This document shows, piece by piece, positions 13,131 through 24,559 of a stretch of DNA of 64,000 nucleotides. Source of the stretch: Welwitschia mirabilis (lineage: Eukaryota > Gnetophyta > Gnetopsida > Welwitschiales). The stretch is taken from positions 150,255,827-150,319,826 of the forward strand of contig JBOZIK010000001.1 in assembly GCA_051453625.1 (NCBI GenBank), written 5' to 3'. Made by a program: the position numbers and the translations under genes. Below the pieces are notes generated by a model. It was not told the origin of the DNA and did no database searches. It saw only the letters and a program-made list of their open reading frames with translations. Position 1 is the stretch's first letter. Every line of letters begins with the position of its first letter.

Positions 13131-13709
13131 GAAAAATTAATTACTAAAGATTGATTCATGTTTTCACCTACAAATACATATTTAAAATGTTGAAGTAGTT
13201 CTTTTAATTAATGTTATATTGGTCTCTTCTCTTGTTCAATTTTTGAATCTATGTTTTCTATTTTCTCACTCAAACATTGGGAAGATTTTGAAAGGCCTCT
13301 TCTCATGTCCTTCATTGAAATTTCTTCAAAGGTTGTAGGAGGTTCTTATTATTTATTATTTCATCTCTTAGGTCATAATTTACACATCTTTTAAAAAAAT
13401 AAGATGAAATCTAGAAGTATCTATGAATTTGATGTGGAAATATCTTTCATTCATTGTGTTTCTAATATTTGGGAGTCTAATAGCACATTAAATAGTTTGA
13501 AATGTCTGCATACCAAGGTCATTAGAGGATGTATTACAAGTTTTACAAGATAGGATATGCTCATCTAGAAATGGATCATAAGAGTTATCATAATTCTATG
13601 TTTTAGAGTTAATTAGTAAATGGGAAAGGTGATTAACCACTATATTTTCATTCCATTTTCTATCAAATATTGAGATGTCAAATTCTTGTAGAAGAGTATT
13701 CACCTCAAA
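13131..13709 (-). pseudogene. gypsy linker of unit 2 and post-RNase H tail of unit 3
   Basis: Same arrangement as 11341-11879: the post-RNase H tail of unit 3 runs directly into the linker of unit 2 (about 13300-13150). No integrase is seen. Confidence 0.55.
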
Positions 13710-14132
13710 ACTCAATAATTTAGCTAAGGTTTAGATAACATATACTTAATGTTTATGTGATCTATATGAATATTAGTGTAAAATTGAATAAGATAATGTA
13801 TAAATTTATAGAATGATAGTACAATAGATAATAGATATCTCTCAGTGATTGAATTATTTATTTGAGTTAGATTTAGTATTCTACTAGAGTAAGTAATGAT
13901 ATAATTTTTCTTATTAGTCTTCTATCCTAAAATAATGCCTACTACATAGATGTTAGCATCTATTATTAATTCAAAACTAAAATTCCAATTGTGACTTTGT
14001 AGTATAGGAGTAGCCATTAATTTTTCTTTAAGGATTTTAAAGGCTTATTAGTAATTATCAATCCAACTAAAAAGTGTCTATTTTTCTAGCATACTATACA
14101 AGGTTTTACAAATTTTTGAATAACTTTCAATG
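13710..14132 (-). pseudogene. gypsy unit 3, RT C-terminal part and RNase H
   Basis: Left part of the third RT-RNase H module. It is interrupted at 14132, where the unit-1 and unit-2 sequence 'aatttttgaataac-tt-aat' breaks off into the copia LTR. The module resumes at 28264 with 'caatgaaccttctataaaag', which follows directly in units 1 and 2. RNase H remnants lie at about 13990-13720. Confidence 0.75.
14128..14132 (+). repeat. target-site duplication CAATG, left copy
   Basis: The five bases CAATG precede the first LTR and recur at 28264-28268 after the last LTR. Homologous gypsy units carry this stretch once, confirming a 5-bp duplication from integration. Confidence 0.85.
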
Positions 14133-14296
14133 TATTAGATTATGTTTTGCCAATTAATGTCAAATTGATGTTTTCTGTGTCGAAAATTTTGTGTATCTTA
14201 TGCAAAAGATGTTAATCACTTATAAGTATAAAGAAGAAGATAAAACCATCAAATTATAAGCACTAAAAACTTATCAAATTCATTTACCCTCTTAAG

Positions 14297-14886
14297 GAAT
14301 CGACCAGACTTTCAAGGGGTCAACCGCTCTTGAAGCAGACACTTAGAAATTGAACTAAATTCAGAGGGGTTAACTAGACTTATAACCTCAAGATCCAATA
14401 TCCCTAAGTCAAATGGCAAGGGGTTGACCAAATATTTATGGGGTTGATCAAATTTGTGGACTTAGTAATAATATTTCTGAACTAAATGATAAGGGGTTGA
14501 CTGGACCTATGATGGCATCAACTAGATCTATGAACCTGTGAATAATACACCTAAATTGACTGTTAATGGATGGATTAGACTATTAAAGGGGTCAACTAGA
14601 CTTGAACACTGTATAGCTAATACTCCTGAGATAATTGTTATGGGGTCGATTAGACACCTGAAGGACTTAACTAGACTTGATGTAGGAAATTGCAAAGATC
14701 TTTATTAGGACTAGCAGGTAATTAAATGTAATGGTAGACGATCGGATGGGGGTCGACTAGATCAAAATGGAGTCGATCAGACATGAAGCCATAAAAAATT
14801 GGGACAATTAAAAATTTCACTTGGGTAACCTATTTAAGTCATGACACCAGAGGGGGTCAACCAGACATTTCAGGGGTTGACTAGAC
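14297..14886 (+). repeat. interspersed GGGGTCGACYAGAC motif array in LTR1
   Basis: About 15 variants of one 14-base motif, consensus GGGGTCGACYAGAC, lie in this 590-bp stretch upstream of the TATA box. Examples start at about 14366, 14420, 14440, 14493, 14588, 14642, 14749, 14769, 14853 and 14872. They are separated by unrelated, irregular spacers, so this is not a simple tandem repeat. Related arrays are present in LTR2 (about 20896-21505) and LTR3 (about 26915-27535). Most differences are C-to-T or G-to-A at the central CG, giving GTTGAC or GTCAAC. Confidence 0.85.
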
Positions 14887-15352
14887 GGAATAAAGCTAAA
14901 GTTTTTTTATCTATTTTATATTTGTTATGTATCCATTATATAGCCATTTTCTAGCTGTTTATAGCTATTGGAAGTTAATTTTCAAATGTAATAAACCCTA
15001 GAATCCTTATAATATAAATAGAAAAGAGATAGATGATAAGAGAACCTTTTTTAAACTAATGAACTATTAATGAAATCTTGCGATATCCATTATTAAATCT
15101 TGACATTTATACTCCTAATCAAGGAAGATCTATTGTCTATTTTATCTCTACATTCAAGGTCAGATCTAGTGCTTTATCTATTCTACATCTATAGGAGAAG
15201 AGTTCCATCAAAACTACTACATAAATAATGAGTGATATTTATGCATCAAGGCATTCTTATCATTGCTACTACATCCTTTGAAGGTTAAGATTAAGCTTGT
15301 AAAAGTCTATTTGTAAAGAATATGGGTGAAACTGCAACACTTAGAAGAGTTT

Positions 15353-15953
15353 NNNNNNNNNNNNNNNNNNNNNNNNNNNNNNNNNNNNNNNNNNNNNNNN
15401 NNNNNNNNNNNNNNNNNNNNNNNNNNNNNNNNNNNNNNNNNNNNNNNNNNNNNNNNNNNNNNNNNNNNNNNNNNNNNNNNNNNNNNNNNNNNNNNNNNNN
15501 NNNNNNNNNNNNNNNNNNNNNNNNNNNNNNNNNNNNNNNNNNNNNNNNNNNNNNNNNNNNNNNNNNNNNNNNNNNNNNNNNNNNNNNNNNNNNNNNNNNN
15601 NNNNNNNNNNNNNNNNNNNNNNNNNNNNNNNNNNNNNNNNNNNNNNNNNNNNNNNNNNNNNNNNNNNNNNNNNNNNNNNNNNNNNNNNNNNNNNNNNNNN
15701 NNNNNNNNNNNNNNNNNNNNNNNNNNNNNNNNNNNNNNNNNNNNNNNNNNNNNNNNNNNNNNNNNNNNNNNNNNNNNNNNNNNNNNNNNNNNNNNNNNNN
15801 NNNNNNNNNNNNNNNNNNNNNNNNNNNNNNNNNNNNNNNNNNNNNNNNNNNNNNNNNNNNNNNNNNNNNNNNNNNNNNNNNNNNNNNNNNNNNNNNNNNN
15901 NNNNNNNNNNNNNNNNNNNNNNNNNNNNNNNNNNNNNNNNNNNNNNNNNNNNN
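15353..15953. other. assembly gap (601 N) inside LTR1
   Basis: LTR2 and LTR3 have only about 68 bases between the same flanks, so the gap is either over-sized or hides roughly 530 bp of extra sequence. Confidence 0.9.
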
Positions 15954-16151
15954 ACTATAAAATCCTATATGCACATCTATTTGGTATTTTATGCTTTCTA
16001 TTAGTTTGATTACTTTGAATATGTTTAGTTCTTTTTCATATGCATAATTTTATTAGAAAATTATTTTGATCAACTTTTAATATATAGTAAATTGTCAGTT
16101 CATCTTATTTTAATTTTTAAAAAACTTATTATGATTATTAATCCTTTCATA

Positions 16152-16163
16152 TAGTATCAGAGC
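16152..16163 (+). other. primer binding site, internal region 1
   Basis: Reads TAGTATCAGAGC, one mismatch from the plant initiator-Met tRNA site TGGTATCAGAGC, two bases after the LTR1 end. It is where minus-strand DNA synthesis would be primed. Confidence 0.85.
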
Positions 16164-16215
16164 AAGGTTAAGTCTTTTCTTAGATTATAACCATTCTATA
16201 CTTTAGAACCCTACA

Positions 16216-17000
16216 ATGAGTACTTCCTTTACTAACTTTTCAAATATGCCCTTTCTAGACATTATACTTTTATTCATATATTTTGGATAGCATGTAGATA
16301 TATTTTTAAATAGATTGTAAACAATGGAAATACAAAGGACTTAAGTGAAAGTGATGAAATAATAGCTCAAAAATCTGAGAAAGAAAGGAGACTTTCATTC
16401 ATGGCACTTGTGCCTTCTTTACAAAATGTTCCTAATACATTAGAGCATGACGACTTTTATGTGATTGATAAAGAATAGGATGAGCTAGAAAACACCTGTT
16501 AAGAGCTATACCAAAAATGTAAAAAGCTAGCTAAAATAATAAATAATCCGAACAAGATTGTAAAATCTCTCATCAAGGAAAAGAAGGAAATGGAATCAAG
16601 TTTCAAAAAAGTCAAATTAGAAAACTCCAACCTCACTCTATAGGTAAAAGAATTATTTTATTTTGTTAATAAATTTTTTGGTGGATCTTCCAAATTGAAA
16701 TAGATGCTTAGAGTTTAGAAACCTATTGGATACAAGTCAGGTATTGGGTTCATCTTTCAAAAATATCAAAGGAAATGAAATCAGATAATATGGAATAGTA
16801 AGTTCTTATGAAAATTTACTTATCATTTCTATAGAAAAATTTATCATTTAAATCTTTATGCAATGCTAAAAAATTAATGTTGTCTTTAGACTTAGTTAGT
16901 ACTTTTTCTTTTAAATGTATTTCTAAAGGAGGTGTATCACATAAGTCTAAAAAGACTATGTTGATGAAAGATAATGATCTTAAAAGTATTTTAATTTAGA
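16216..17000 (+). pseudogene. copia gag remnant, copy 1
   Basis: Starts at an ATG at 16216 reading MSTSFTNFSNMPFLD, typical of a short copia gag N terminus. It continues through a Lys-rich helical region into a ruined zinc knuckle around 16812-16855: the equivalent knuckle in copy 2 reads Y-H-F-C-x4-H-x4-C, while here two of the Cys codons are replaced. More than ten in-frame stops are present, so it is dead. It would encode the RNA-binding structural protein of the particle. Confidence 0.65.
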
Positions 17001-17019
17001 CATCTTTCAAGGTTTTAAA

Positions 17020-18270
17020 TAGCACTAGGTAGTATTTAAATAGTAGGTGTTTAAGACATATGACGAGAGACAAATCTAGATTCAAGCAACTAAGTAATTG
17101 TGATGGAGGAGAGGTGAATTTTAATGATAATGAAAGAGTAAAAATATAAGGCATTAGAAGTATTGGTGAAGGTAACCTTCTTAGAATTAATAAAGTTTTG
17201 TATGTAAATAGTTTAAAGCATAATTTATTAAGCATTTGCCAAATTTGTGATAAATTTACAAGGTAGTCTTTAATAAATCAAAATGTGAAATTTTGCATGG
17301 AAAATGTAATGATCTAATTCTTATCGCAAGTAGAATAAACAACGTATATAGCATAGATCAATTGTTTTCTTCATGTTATTTTTTAAATGTTCCTCAAGAA
17401 GAGATTTGGCATAAATAGTTAGATCATGTTAATTATAATCAGTTGAAAATTATTATTCTTAAAAACATTATGAAACATATCTGTAAGATAAATATAGAAA
17501 AACAAGGCTTATGTGTTGCATGACAAAAGGGAAAACAAATTAGAACTTCATATAAAAGTAAAAATCAAATTTACACATCTATCCATTAGGACTTATTCAT
17601 ATGGACCTAGTAGAACCTAATCAAACTCGAAGTCTAGGTGGAAATGTTATTTTCTCATTATGGTTGATGATTTTTTTAGATATACTTGGGTAGCCTTCTT
17701 ATCAAATAAGTCTAAAGCTTACAAATATTGGGTTGAGATATGTAAAAAAATTCAAAAGAAAAAGGGGTATACCATAAAGAAAATAAGAAGTGGTCATGGT
17801 GGTGAATTTGAAAATCATTTATTTGAGAAGTATTGCATTGANNNNNNNNNNNNNNNNNNNNNNNNNNNNNNNNNNNNNNNNNNNNNNNNNNNNNNNNNNN
17901 NNNNNNNNNNNNNNNNNNNNNNNNNNNNNNNNNNNNNNNNNNNNNNNNNNNNNNNNNNNNNNNNNNNNNNNNNNNNNNNNNNNNNNNNNNNNNNNNNNNN
18001 NNTTATTAACAGAGTATATCTTAGGCACAGTATAGATAAAACACCATATGAGCTATGAAAAGGAAGATAAACTAATGTATCATATTTTAAAGCCTTCAGA
18101 AGTAAATGCTATGTGTTGAAAGATAGAGAACACTTGAGAAAATTCAAGTCTAAAGCAGATGAAACTATTTTTTTGGGTTACTCAACTAGAAGTGAAGCCT
18201 ACCTTATTTTCAATAAGATAATTTTAATGGTAGAATAGCCAATAAACACGTAAATTGATGATATTGACAT
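17020..18270 (+). pseudogene. copia protease-integrase remnant, copy 1
   Basis: An aspartic-protease block reads YLNSRCLRHMTRDKSR near 17034-17080. The catalytic DSG has become NSR, while copy 2 keeps DSG. The GAG-pre-integrase part follows at about 17340-17560 (VYSIDQLFSSCYFLNVPQEE, then the zinc-binding region). The integrase core includes the intact frame 17660-18058, MVDDFFRYTWVAFLSNKSKA, with KGYTIKKIRSGHGGEFENH carrying the second acidic region (family: RSDHGGEF, here Gly replaces Asp). It resumes after a 161-N gap with NRVYLRHSIDKTPYEL. Integrase would insert the cDNA; stops and lost active-site residues make this copy inactive. Confidence 0.85.
17842..18002. other. assembly gap (161 N) in integrase
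   Basis: The homologous stretch of copy 2, counted by eye between matching flanks, is also 161 bases, so this gap appears correctly sized and hides the integrase segment ending in the catalytic Glu region. Confidence 0.9.
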
Positions 18271-18499
18271 AAGACCAAACTACAAAAATGAAGAGGAAGT
18301 CATAACTATAAGTATCCCCATAACCAATGAAGGTACAACTAAAAGTAATGAAGTTCCAACAAAATAAGATACATTAAAAAAGCCCAAATTACATAAAGAT
18401 CATCCTTTAGAATCTATTATTAGAGAATTTAATTAAAAAATAAAGATAAGAAGGTATCTAAAAAATTTATGTGCTCATGCTTGTTATGTTTTAAAAATT

Positions 18500-19975
18500 G
18501 AACCCAAGAAATTTATAAAAGCTGAAACTCATGACAATTGGATGATGACAATGAAAGATGAGTTACAACAGTTTAAAAAAAAAATATTTGGAAGCTAGTA
18601 GAAAGGACAAAGGATAAAAATTTCATTGGAACTAAGTGAATTTTTAACAAAAATATGATAAGAGAAATAATGTCATTAAAAACAAGGCAAGATTAGTAGC
18701 ACAAGGCTACAATCAAATATAAGGAATTGATGTAGGTGATAATTTTGCTCATGTTGCAAGACTAGATAGCATTAGAATGTTTTAATATTTTTTAGCCTTT
18801 AAAAATTTTAAAGTTTATCAATGGATGTGAAGAGTGCTTTTCTAAATAGTACTTTAAATTAAGAAGTCTATGTAGATCAACCACAAGTTTTTATTGATAC
18901 TCATTAAACCAATCATTTGTATAGGCTTAAGAAATCTTTATATGGATTGAAACAAGCTCCAAGAGCTTGGTATGAGAAGATAGTTATCTTTTTAAATGAA
19001 AATGTATATATTCATGGAAATGTAGATAAAACCTTATTTGTAAAAAATTTGAAAAATGATTTTATTATTATATAGATTTATGTAGATAATATTATTTCTG
19101 GCTTCTTAAATGAAAAGTTATCAAAATAATTTACAACTATTATGAAATTCATTTTGAAATGAGTATGTTTGGTGAAATAAAAATGTTTCTTGAACTATAC
19201 ATCAAGCAATCTAAATATAGGATATTTATTTCTTAATCCAAATATGGAAAAACGTTAATCAAATGTTTTGGACTAAAAAATGAAAAAATAACTAACACAC
19301 GTATGTCTATATCATGTAAAGTAAGTCTAAATGAGAATGATAAATCAATAGATCAAAAGCTTTATAGAAGCATGATTGGTAGCTTATTATATTTGATTAC
19401 TAGTAGAATAGATATTATGTTTAGTATTGGAATTTGTGCAAGGTATTAATTTCAACCAAAAGAATTACATATACAAGTAGTAAAAAGAATAATTAGGTAT
19501 CTAAAAGGCACATGTGATTGTGGCTTATGGTATCCTACAAAGACATCTTTCAAACTTGTAGGTTTTGGTGATGTAAATTGGGCTGGTTTCAAAGATGATA
19601 GAAAGAGCACAAGTGAAAATAATTTTATAATAGATTCATATTTAGTAGGATGGGCAAGTAAGAAACAAAACTCCATTTTTCTCTCTAATATAAAAGGGTA
19701 ATATATTATAGCAGAAAATTTTTGCACTTATTTTTTATGGATGATAGAAATACTAAAGTATTTCGATTTTAATTTTGAAAAAGTCCCTATTTTCTATGAC
19801 AACACAAGTGCTATAAACATATTCAAAAATCTTGTTCAATACTTAAGAACCAAACATATTAAGATAATACATCATTTCCTATAAGATCAAGTCAAAAAAG
19901 GATACATCTCTATGAATGTTATGAGTATAGACTAATAACTGGTAGATATTTTTACTTAACGGTTGAATTTTGATA
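18500..19975 (+). pseudogene. copia RT-RNase H remnant, copy 1
   Basis: RT begins near 18530 (ETHDNWMMTMKDELQQF) and continues through LKKSLYGLKQAPRAWYEKI (about 18925-18982). The catalytic box is at about 19079-19093, YVDN instead of YVDD, so one metal-binding Asp is lost. A QKLYRSMIGSLLYLITSRID segment follows near 19350-19410. RNase H is at about 19480-19960: IIRYLKGTCDCGLWYP, FGDVNWAGFKDDRKST (family DADWAG-DRKST), WASKKQNSIFLS and the C-terminal NTSAINIFKN and LRTKHI blocks. It ends with RLNFDTFLCLRNELG, the usual copia C terminus. Several stops and frameshifts interrupt it. Confidence 0.88.
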
Positions 19976-20730
19976 CTTTTCTTTGTCTTAGAAATGAACT
20001 AGGGGTCATCTTACTGTCCTATGGCTAATTACAGGATTATCAACTAGATCTTTGATTTGATTAACTAAATGTGATTGGTTAATCAGATTAAAGACCTAGT
20101 TACCTAAGCCCTCTCAGTTTTGTAGGTCCTTTAGCAAAAGTTGACAGTGTAGAAGGGAAGTTTCTTTTCTATTCTCTATTTTTATCTTTTCATTATAATC
20201 ATTTATTTATGTTTTACTTATGGACTTTTATTCTCTTCTTTATCATTTATGTCAAAAGGGGGAGAATTAGTTGTTTATGACTTCAGATGTATTGACATAT
20301 ATTTAGTTCTATGTTCTAAATTATTCTCAACTGGTATCTCAAATTCCTTTGTGCTTGTGCACATCATATACACTTAACATGTTTTTTGTAATGATGAATT
20401 TTAAAGTTTAAAATGATTATTTCATAAATTTAAATGTTAAGTCAAATATTAGAAATGAACTTTAAAATGTATCAATTGATCAATATGTAAATGGTTTATT
20501 TGTTCACATTATGCTTTTTATAAAATTTGTGTTCTTAATCCTTCAAATATGCATCTTAAAATTGTTTCACTTTAAGCACAAAATTTGACTATTCTAAATT
20601 TCTTAATTTAACTTCAAAAGGTGTAATATTTTATAAAATAATAATTAGCATTTTATAAGAGGGAGTTTTTATAAGTCCTAAATATTTTCACAACTAAGTA
20701 TTATTTGCCATCAATGTTAAAGGAATAGAT
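19976..20730 (+). other. post-pol region with polypurine tracts, copy 1
   Basis: Non-coding stretch between pol and LTR2. It holds an internal purine tract CAAAAGGGGGAGAA at 20253-20266 and a second, degenerate tract (AAAGGAATAGA, about 20719-20729) at the LTR2 edge. Two spaced polypurine tracts are characteristic of Sireviruses. Confidence 0.65.
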
Positions 20731-22251
20731 TATTAGACTATGTTTTGCTTATTGATGTCAAAATAATGTTTTCTGTGTTGCAAATTTTGTGTATCTTGTG
20801 TAGAAGTTGTTAATCACTTGTAGGTCTAAAGATAAAGTCAAAACCATAAAATTCTGAGTACTAAAAACATATCAAGTTCATTTAACATCTTAAGGGATTA
20901 ACCAGACTTTCAATGGATTGATCACACCTGAAGTAGATACTTAAAAATTAAATTAAAGTTAGAGAGTTTAACCAGATTTCTAATAGGATCAACCAGTCCT
21001 ATAACCTTAAGAGCTAGTATCCTTAAACCGAATGTTAAGGTGTCGACTAGACATTTAGGGGTTAGTTAGATTTGTGGACCTAATAATAATATCCCTAAAT
21101 TGAATGATAAGGGGTCGAATAGATCTATGATGGTGTTGATTAGATTGATGAATCTATGAATAGTACTTCTAAACTAACTGTCAAGGGGTCAACTAGATCA
21201 TTGAAGGAGTTGACCAGATCTAAATACTATGCAGCTAATACTCTTGAGCTGATCATCATGAAGTTGACTGAAAACCTAAAGGAATCGATCAGATCTAATT
21301 CAAGAAATTAGAAAGATCTTTATTAGGTCCAGGGGGCAATTGGGCTTAATGGTAGATGACCTGATGGGGTTCAACTAGAGCTATGTGGAATCGACCAGAC
21401 ATGGAGCCATAAGAAACTCAGATGATTAAAAGTTTTACTCGGGTGACCTGTGTAAGTCACGACACCAGATGGATTCGACTAGACTTTTGAGGGGTTGATT
21501 AGACAGAATAGAACTAAAATTTTCTATCTATTTTGTGTCTATTATGTATCCATTAGATAGCTATTTTGTAGCTATTTATAGTCATTAGAAGTACATTTTC
21601 AAATGTAATAAACCCTAAAAGCCTTCCAATATAAATAGCCAAGAGACAGATGACAAAATAATCTTTTTTAAACTTTTGAACTAGTACTAAAAAATCTTGT
21701 GATATCCATTGTTGAATCTTGGCATTTGTACTCTTCACTAAGGAAGATATATTGTCTATTTTATTTCAATATTCAAGATTAGATCTAGTGATTTATCTAT
21801 TATACATCTATGGGAGAAGAGCTCTATTAAAACTACTATATCAAGAACAAGTGATACTTATGTATCAAGGCATTCTTACCATCGCTACTACATCTTCTAA
21901 AGGTTGAGACTGAGCCTACAAAAGTCCATTTGTAAAGGTTACAAGTAAACCTGCAGACTTGGAAGAGATAATAAAGATCTGGATTAAGCTTGAAAATAAA
22001 CTGATTATCAAGAGTGGAATAGGAGATTTCCCAAATCACTATAAAATCCTATGTGCACATCTATTTAGTATTTTATACATTATTTTAGTTTGATTACTTT
22101 GAATATGTATAGTTTTTATTCATATGCATAATTTTATTAGCAAAGTATTTTGACTAGGATCTTAAAATATAGTGATATATCAGTTTATCTTATTTTAATT
22201 TTTAAAGAACTTATTCAAACCCCTCCTCCCCCAGGGTTCTCCATCCTTTCA
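20731..22251 (+). repeat. copia dimer LTR2 (shared middle LTR)
   Basis: 1521 bp, starting TATTAGACTATG and ending CCTTTCA. TATA box TATAAATAG at 21630. It serves as 3' LTR of copy 1 (a purine tract before it) and 5' LTR of copy 2 (a PBS after it), and contains the same motif array as LTR1. Confidence 0.88.
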
Positions 22252-22253
22252 TT

Positions 22254-22265
22254 TGGTATTAGAGC
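22254..22265 (+). other. primer binding site, internal region 2
   Basis: TGGTATTAGAGC, one mismatch from the initiator-Met site, two bases after the LTR2 end. Confidence 0.88.
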
Positions 22266-22317
22266 AAGATTAAGTATTTTCTTAGATTTTAACCGATCTA
22301 GACTTTATAACCCTACA

Positions 22318-23090
22318 ATAAGTATTTCCTTTTCTAAATTTTCAAATATTCCCTTCTTAGACACATGCACTTTTATTTGTATATTTTGAATAGCATGAAA
22401 AAATATTTTCAAATAGATTGCAAATAGTGGAAATATAAAGGAGCCATGTAAAAGTGATAAAAGAATAGATTAAAAATCTAACAAAGAAAGGAGACTTTCC
22501 TTCATGCCTCTTATGCCTCCTTTATAAAATGTACCCAATACATTAGAGCATGATGACTTTGATGTGATTGATGAAGAGAAAGATAAGCTAAAAGATACTC
22601 GTTAAGTGCTATACTAGCTAAAAGAATAAATGATCTAAATAAGATTGTAAAAGATTATAAAATATCTCATTAAAGAAAAGGAGGAAATGGAATTAAGTTT
22701 TAAAAGAATCAAATCAGAAAATTGCAACTTCACTCTATAGGTAAAAGATTTATGTCATTTTGTTAATAAATGTTTTGGTGGATCTTCCAAATTGGAATAG
22801 ATGCTTGGAGTTTAGAAATCTATTGATGATAAGTTAGGTATTGGATTCATCTATTAAAAATATTAAAGGAAGAAAAATCAGATAACATGAAATAGTAAGT
22901 TCTTCGCAAACATTACTTATCATTTTTGCGGAAAAATTAGTCATTTAAAACTTTTGTGTAATGCTAGAAAATTAATGTTGTTTTTGAACTCAGTTAGTAC
23001 TTTTCCTTTTAAATTTATTCCTAAAGAATGTATACCACATAATTCTAAAAAGACTATGTAAGTGAAAGCTAATGATCTTAAAAGTATTTT
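22318..23090 (+). pseudogene. copia gag remnant, copy 2
   Basis: Homologous to 16216-17000. The start codon is ATA instead of ATG at 22318. The zinc knuckle at 22918-22959 reads Y-H-F-C-G-K-I-S-H-L-K-L-L-C, that is CCHC spacing (x2, x4, x4) with the first Cys changed to Tyr. Many stops are present. Downstream is the protease in the usual copia order. Confidence 0.7.
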
Positions 23091-23099
23091 AATTCAGAT

Positions 23100-24330
23100 A
23101 GCTTTCAAGATTTCAAATAACACTAGTTTGTATCTAGATAGTGGGTTTTCGAGGCATATGACAGGAGACAAATCTAGATTCAAGTAACTCAGCAACTTTA
23201 ATGGAGAAGACATAACTTTTGATGATAGTGGAAGAGCAAAAGTAGAAGGCTTTAGAAGCATTAATGGAGGTAACCCTTTTAGAATTAATGAAGTTTTATA
23301 TTTAAATATTTTAAAACACAATGTATTAAGAATTAGTCAAATTTGTAACAAAGGTCATAAGGTAGTCTTTAATAAATTAAAATTTAAAATTTTACATGGA
23401 AAACTTAATGATGTAATTCTTAGAGTAAGTAGAATAGACAACATATATAGCATAGATCAATCATTTTCTTCATGTTATTTTTCAAATGTTCCTTAAGAAG
23501 AGCTTTGGCATAAATGATTAGGTCATGTTGATTATGATCAATTGAAAATGATTATTTATAAAAACATTGTGAAAGATATCCTTAAGATAAATGTACAAAA
23601 ACAAGGCTTATGTGATGTGTGTCAAAAGGAAAAATAAATTAGGACTTCACATAAAAATAAAGACCAAACTTCCACAGCTATGCCATTAGAGCTTATTCAT
23701 ATGAATCTAGTAGGCGTTGCTCAAACTTGAAGTCTAGGTGGAGAACATTATTTTCTCATATGATTGATGATTTCTTTAGATATACTTGGATATCTTTCTT
23801 ATCAAACAAGTCTAAAGCTTACAAACATTAGGTTGAGATATGCAAAAATATTCAAAATGAAAAGGGGTATATCATAAAGAAAATAAGAAGTGATCATGGT
23901 GGTGAATTTGAAAATCATTTTTTATTGAGAAACATTGCATTGAAAATGGAATTGACCATTAATTTTCGGCCCCAAAACAACCACAACAAAATGGTATAGC
24001 TAAAAGAAAGAATAGAGTCATCTAAGAAATGGCAAAAACTATGCTAAACAATAAGGAGGTCCCTAAATCCTTTTGGGATGAGGCAGTTAGCACAACATGC
24101 TATATTATTAATAGCGTATATCTTAGGCTCGATACAGATAAAATGCAATATGAGTTATGTAAATGAAAACAACCTAATGTTTTAAAATCTTAGAAAGTAA
24201 ATGCTATGTACTAAAAGATAGAGAACTCTTGAGCAAATTCGAGTCCAAAGAAAATGCAACTATCTTTTTGGATGACTCAACTAGAAGTAAATCCTATAAT
24301 ATTTTCAACAAGAGAAGTTTTACAATAGAA
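23100..24330 (+). pseudogene. copia protease-integrase remnant, copy 2
   Basis: The protease retains its active-site triad in YLDSGFSRHMTGDKSR (Asp codon at 23137-23139), closest to the family DSGCSRHMTGD. GAG-pre-integrase follows at about 23440-23660. The integrase core holds IDDFFRYTWISFLSNKSKA and IIKKIRSDHGGEFENH, where the second catalytic Asp is kept, then a frameshift. After it come PKQPQQNGIAKRKNRVI and AKTMLNNKEVPKSFWDEAV at about 23970-24090. Stops after the protease and within integrase rule out a functional polyprotein. This copy is the better preserved of the two here and supplies the sequence hidden by the gap in copy 1. Confidence 0.87.
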
Positions 24331-24559
24331 GAGTTAATAAATGTACAAATTGATGAATCAACATAAGACCAAACTGAACCAATGAAGAGGAAGTTATAAC
24401 TACAAGTATCTCCACAATCAATGAAGGTACTACTGAAAGTAATGAAGTTCCAGCAAAAGAAGACACACTAGAAAAGTCCAAATTACTTTAAGATCATTCT
24501 TTAAAATCTATAATTAGAGAATTTAATTTAAAAATAAAGACAAAAGGATCTGTGAAAAA

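Larger units (their letters stand above)
14133..16149 (+). repeat. copia dimer LTR1
   Basis: Starts TATTAGATTATG (ancestral TGTTAG, with G changed to A) and ends in CCTTTCA. A TATA box TATAAATA lies at 15013-15020. The sequence matches LTR2 and LTR3 end to end. The gap at 15353-15953 occupies a place where LTR2 has only about 68 bases, so without it the LTR would be near 1.5 kb. Confidence 0.85.

Noticed and set aside
15291-16009. 212-227-codon frames on both strands around 15.3-16.0 kb
   Set aside because: They exist only because the 601-N gap contains no stops; the sequence is LTR1.
19452-19727. 91-codon minus-strand frame
   Set aside because: Antisense to the copia RNase H domain, which is clearly readable on the plus strand.
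23094-23321. 75-codon minus-strand frame, and a similar one at 16996-17235
   Set aside because: Both are antisense shadows of the copia protease region in the two copies.
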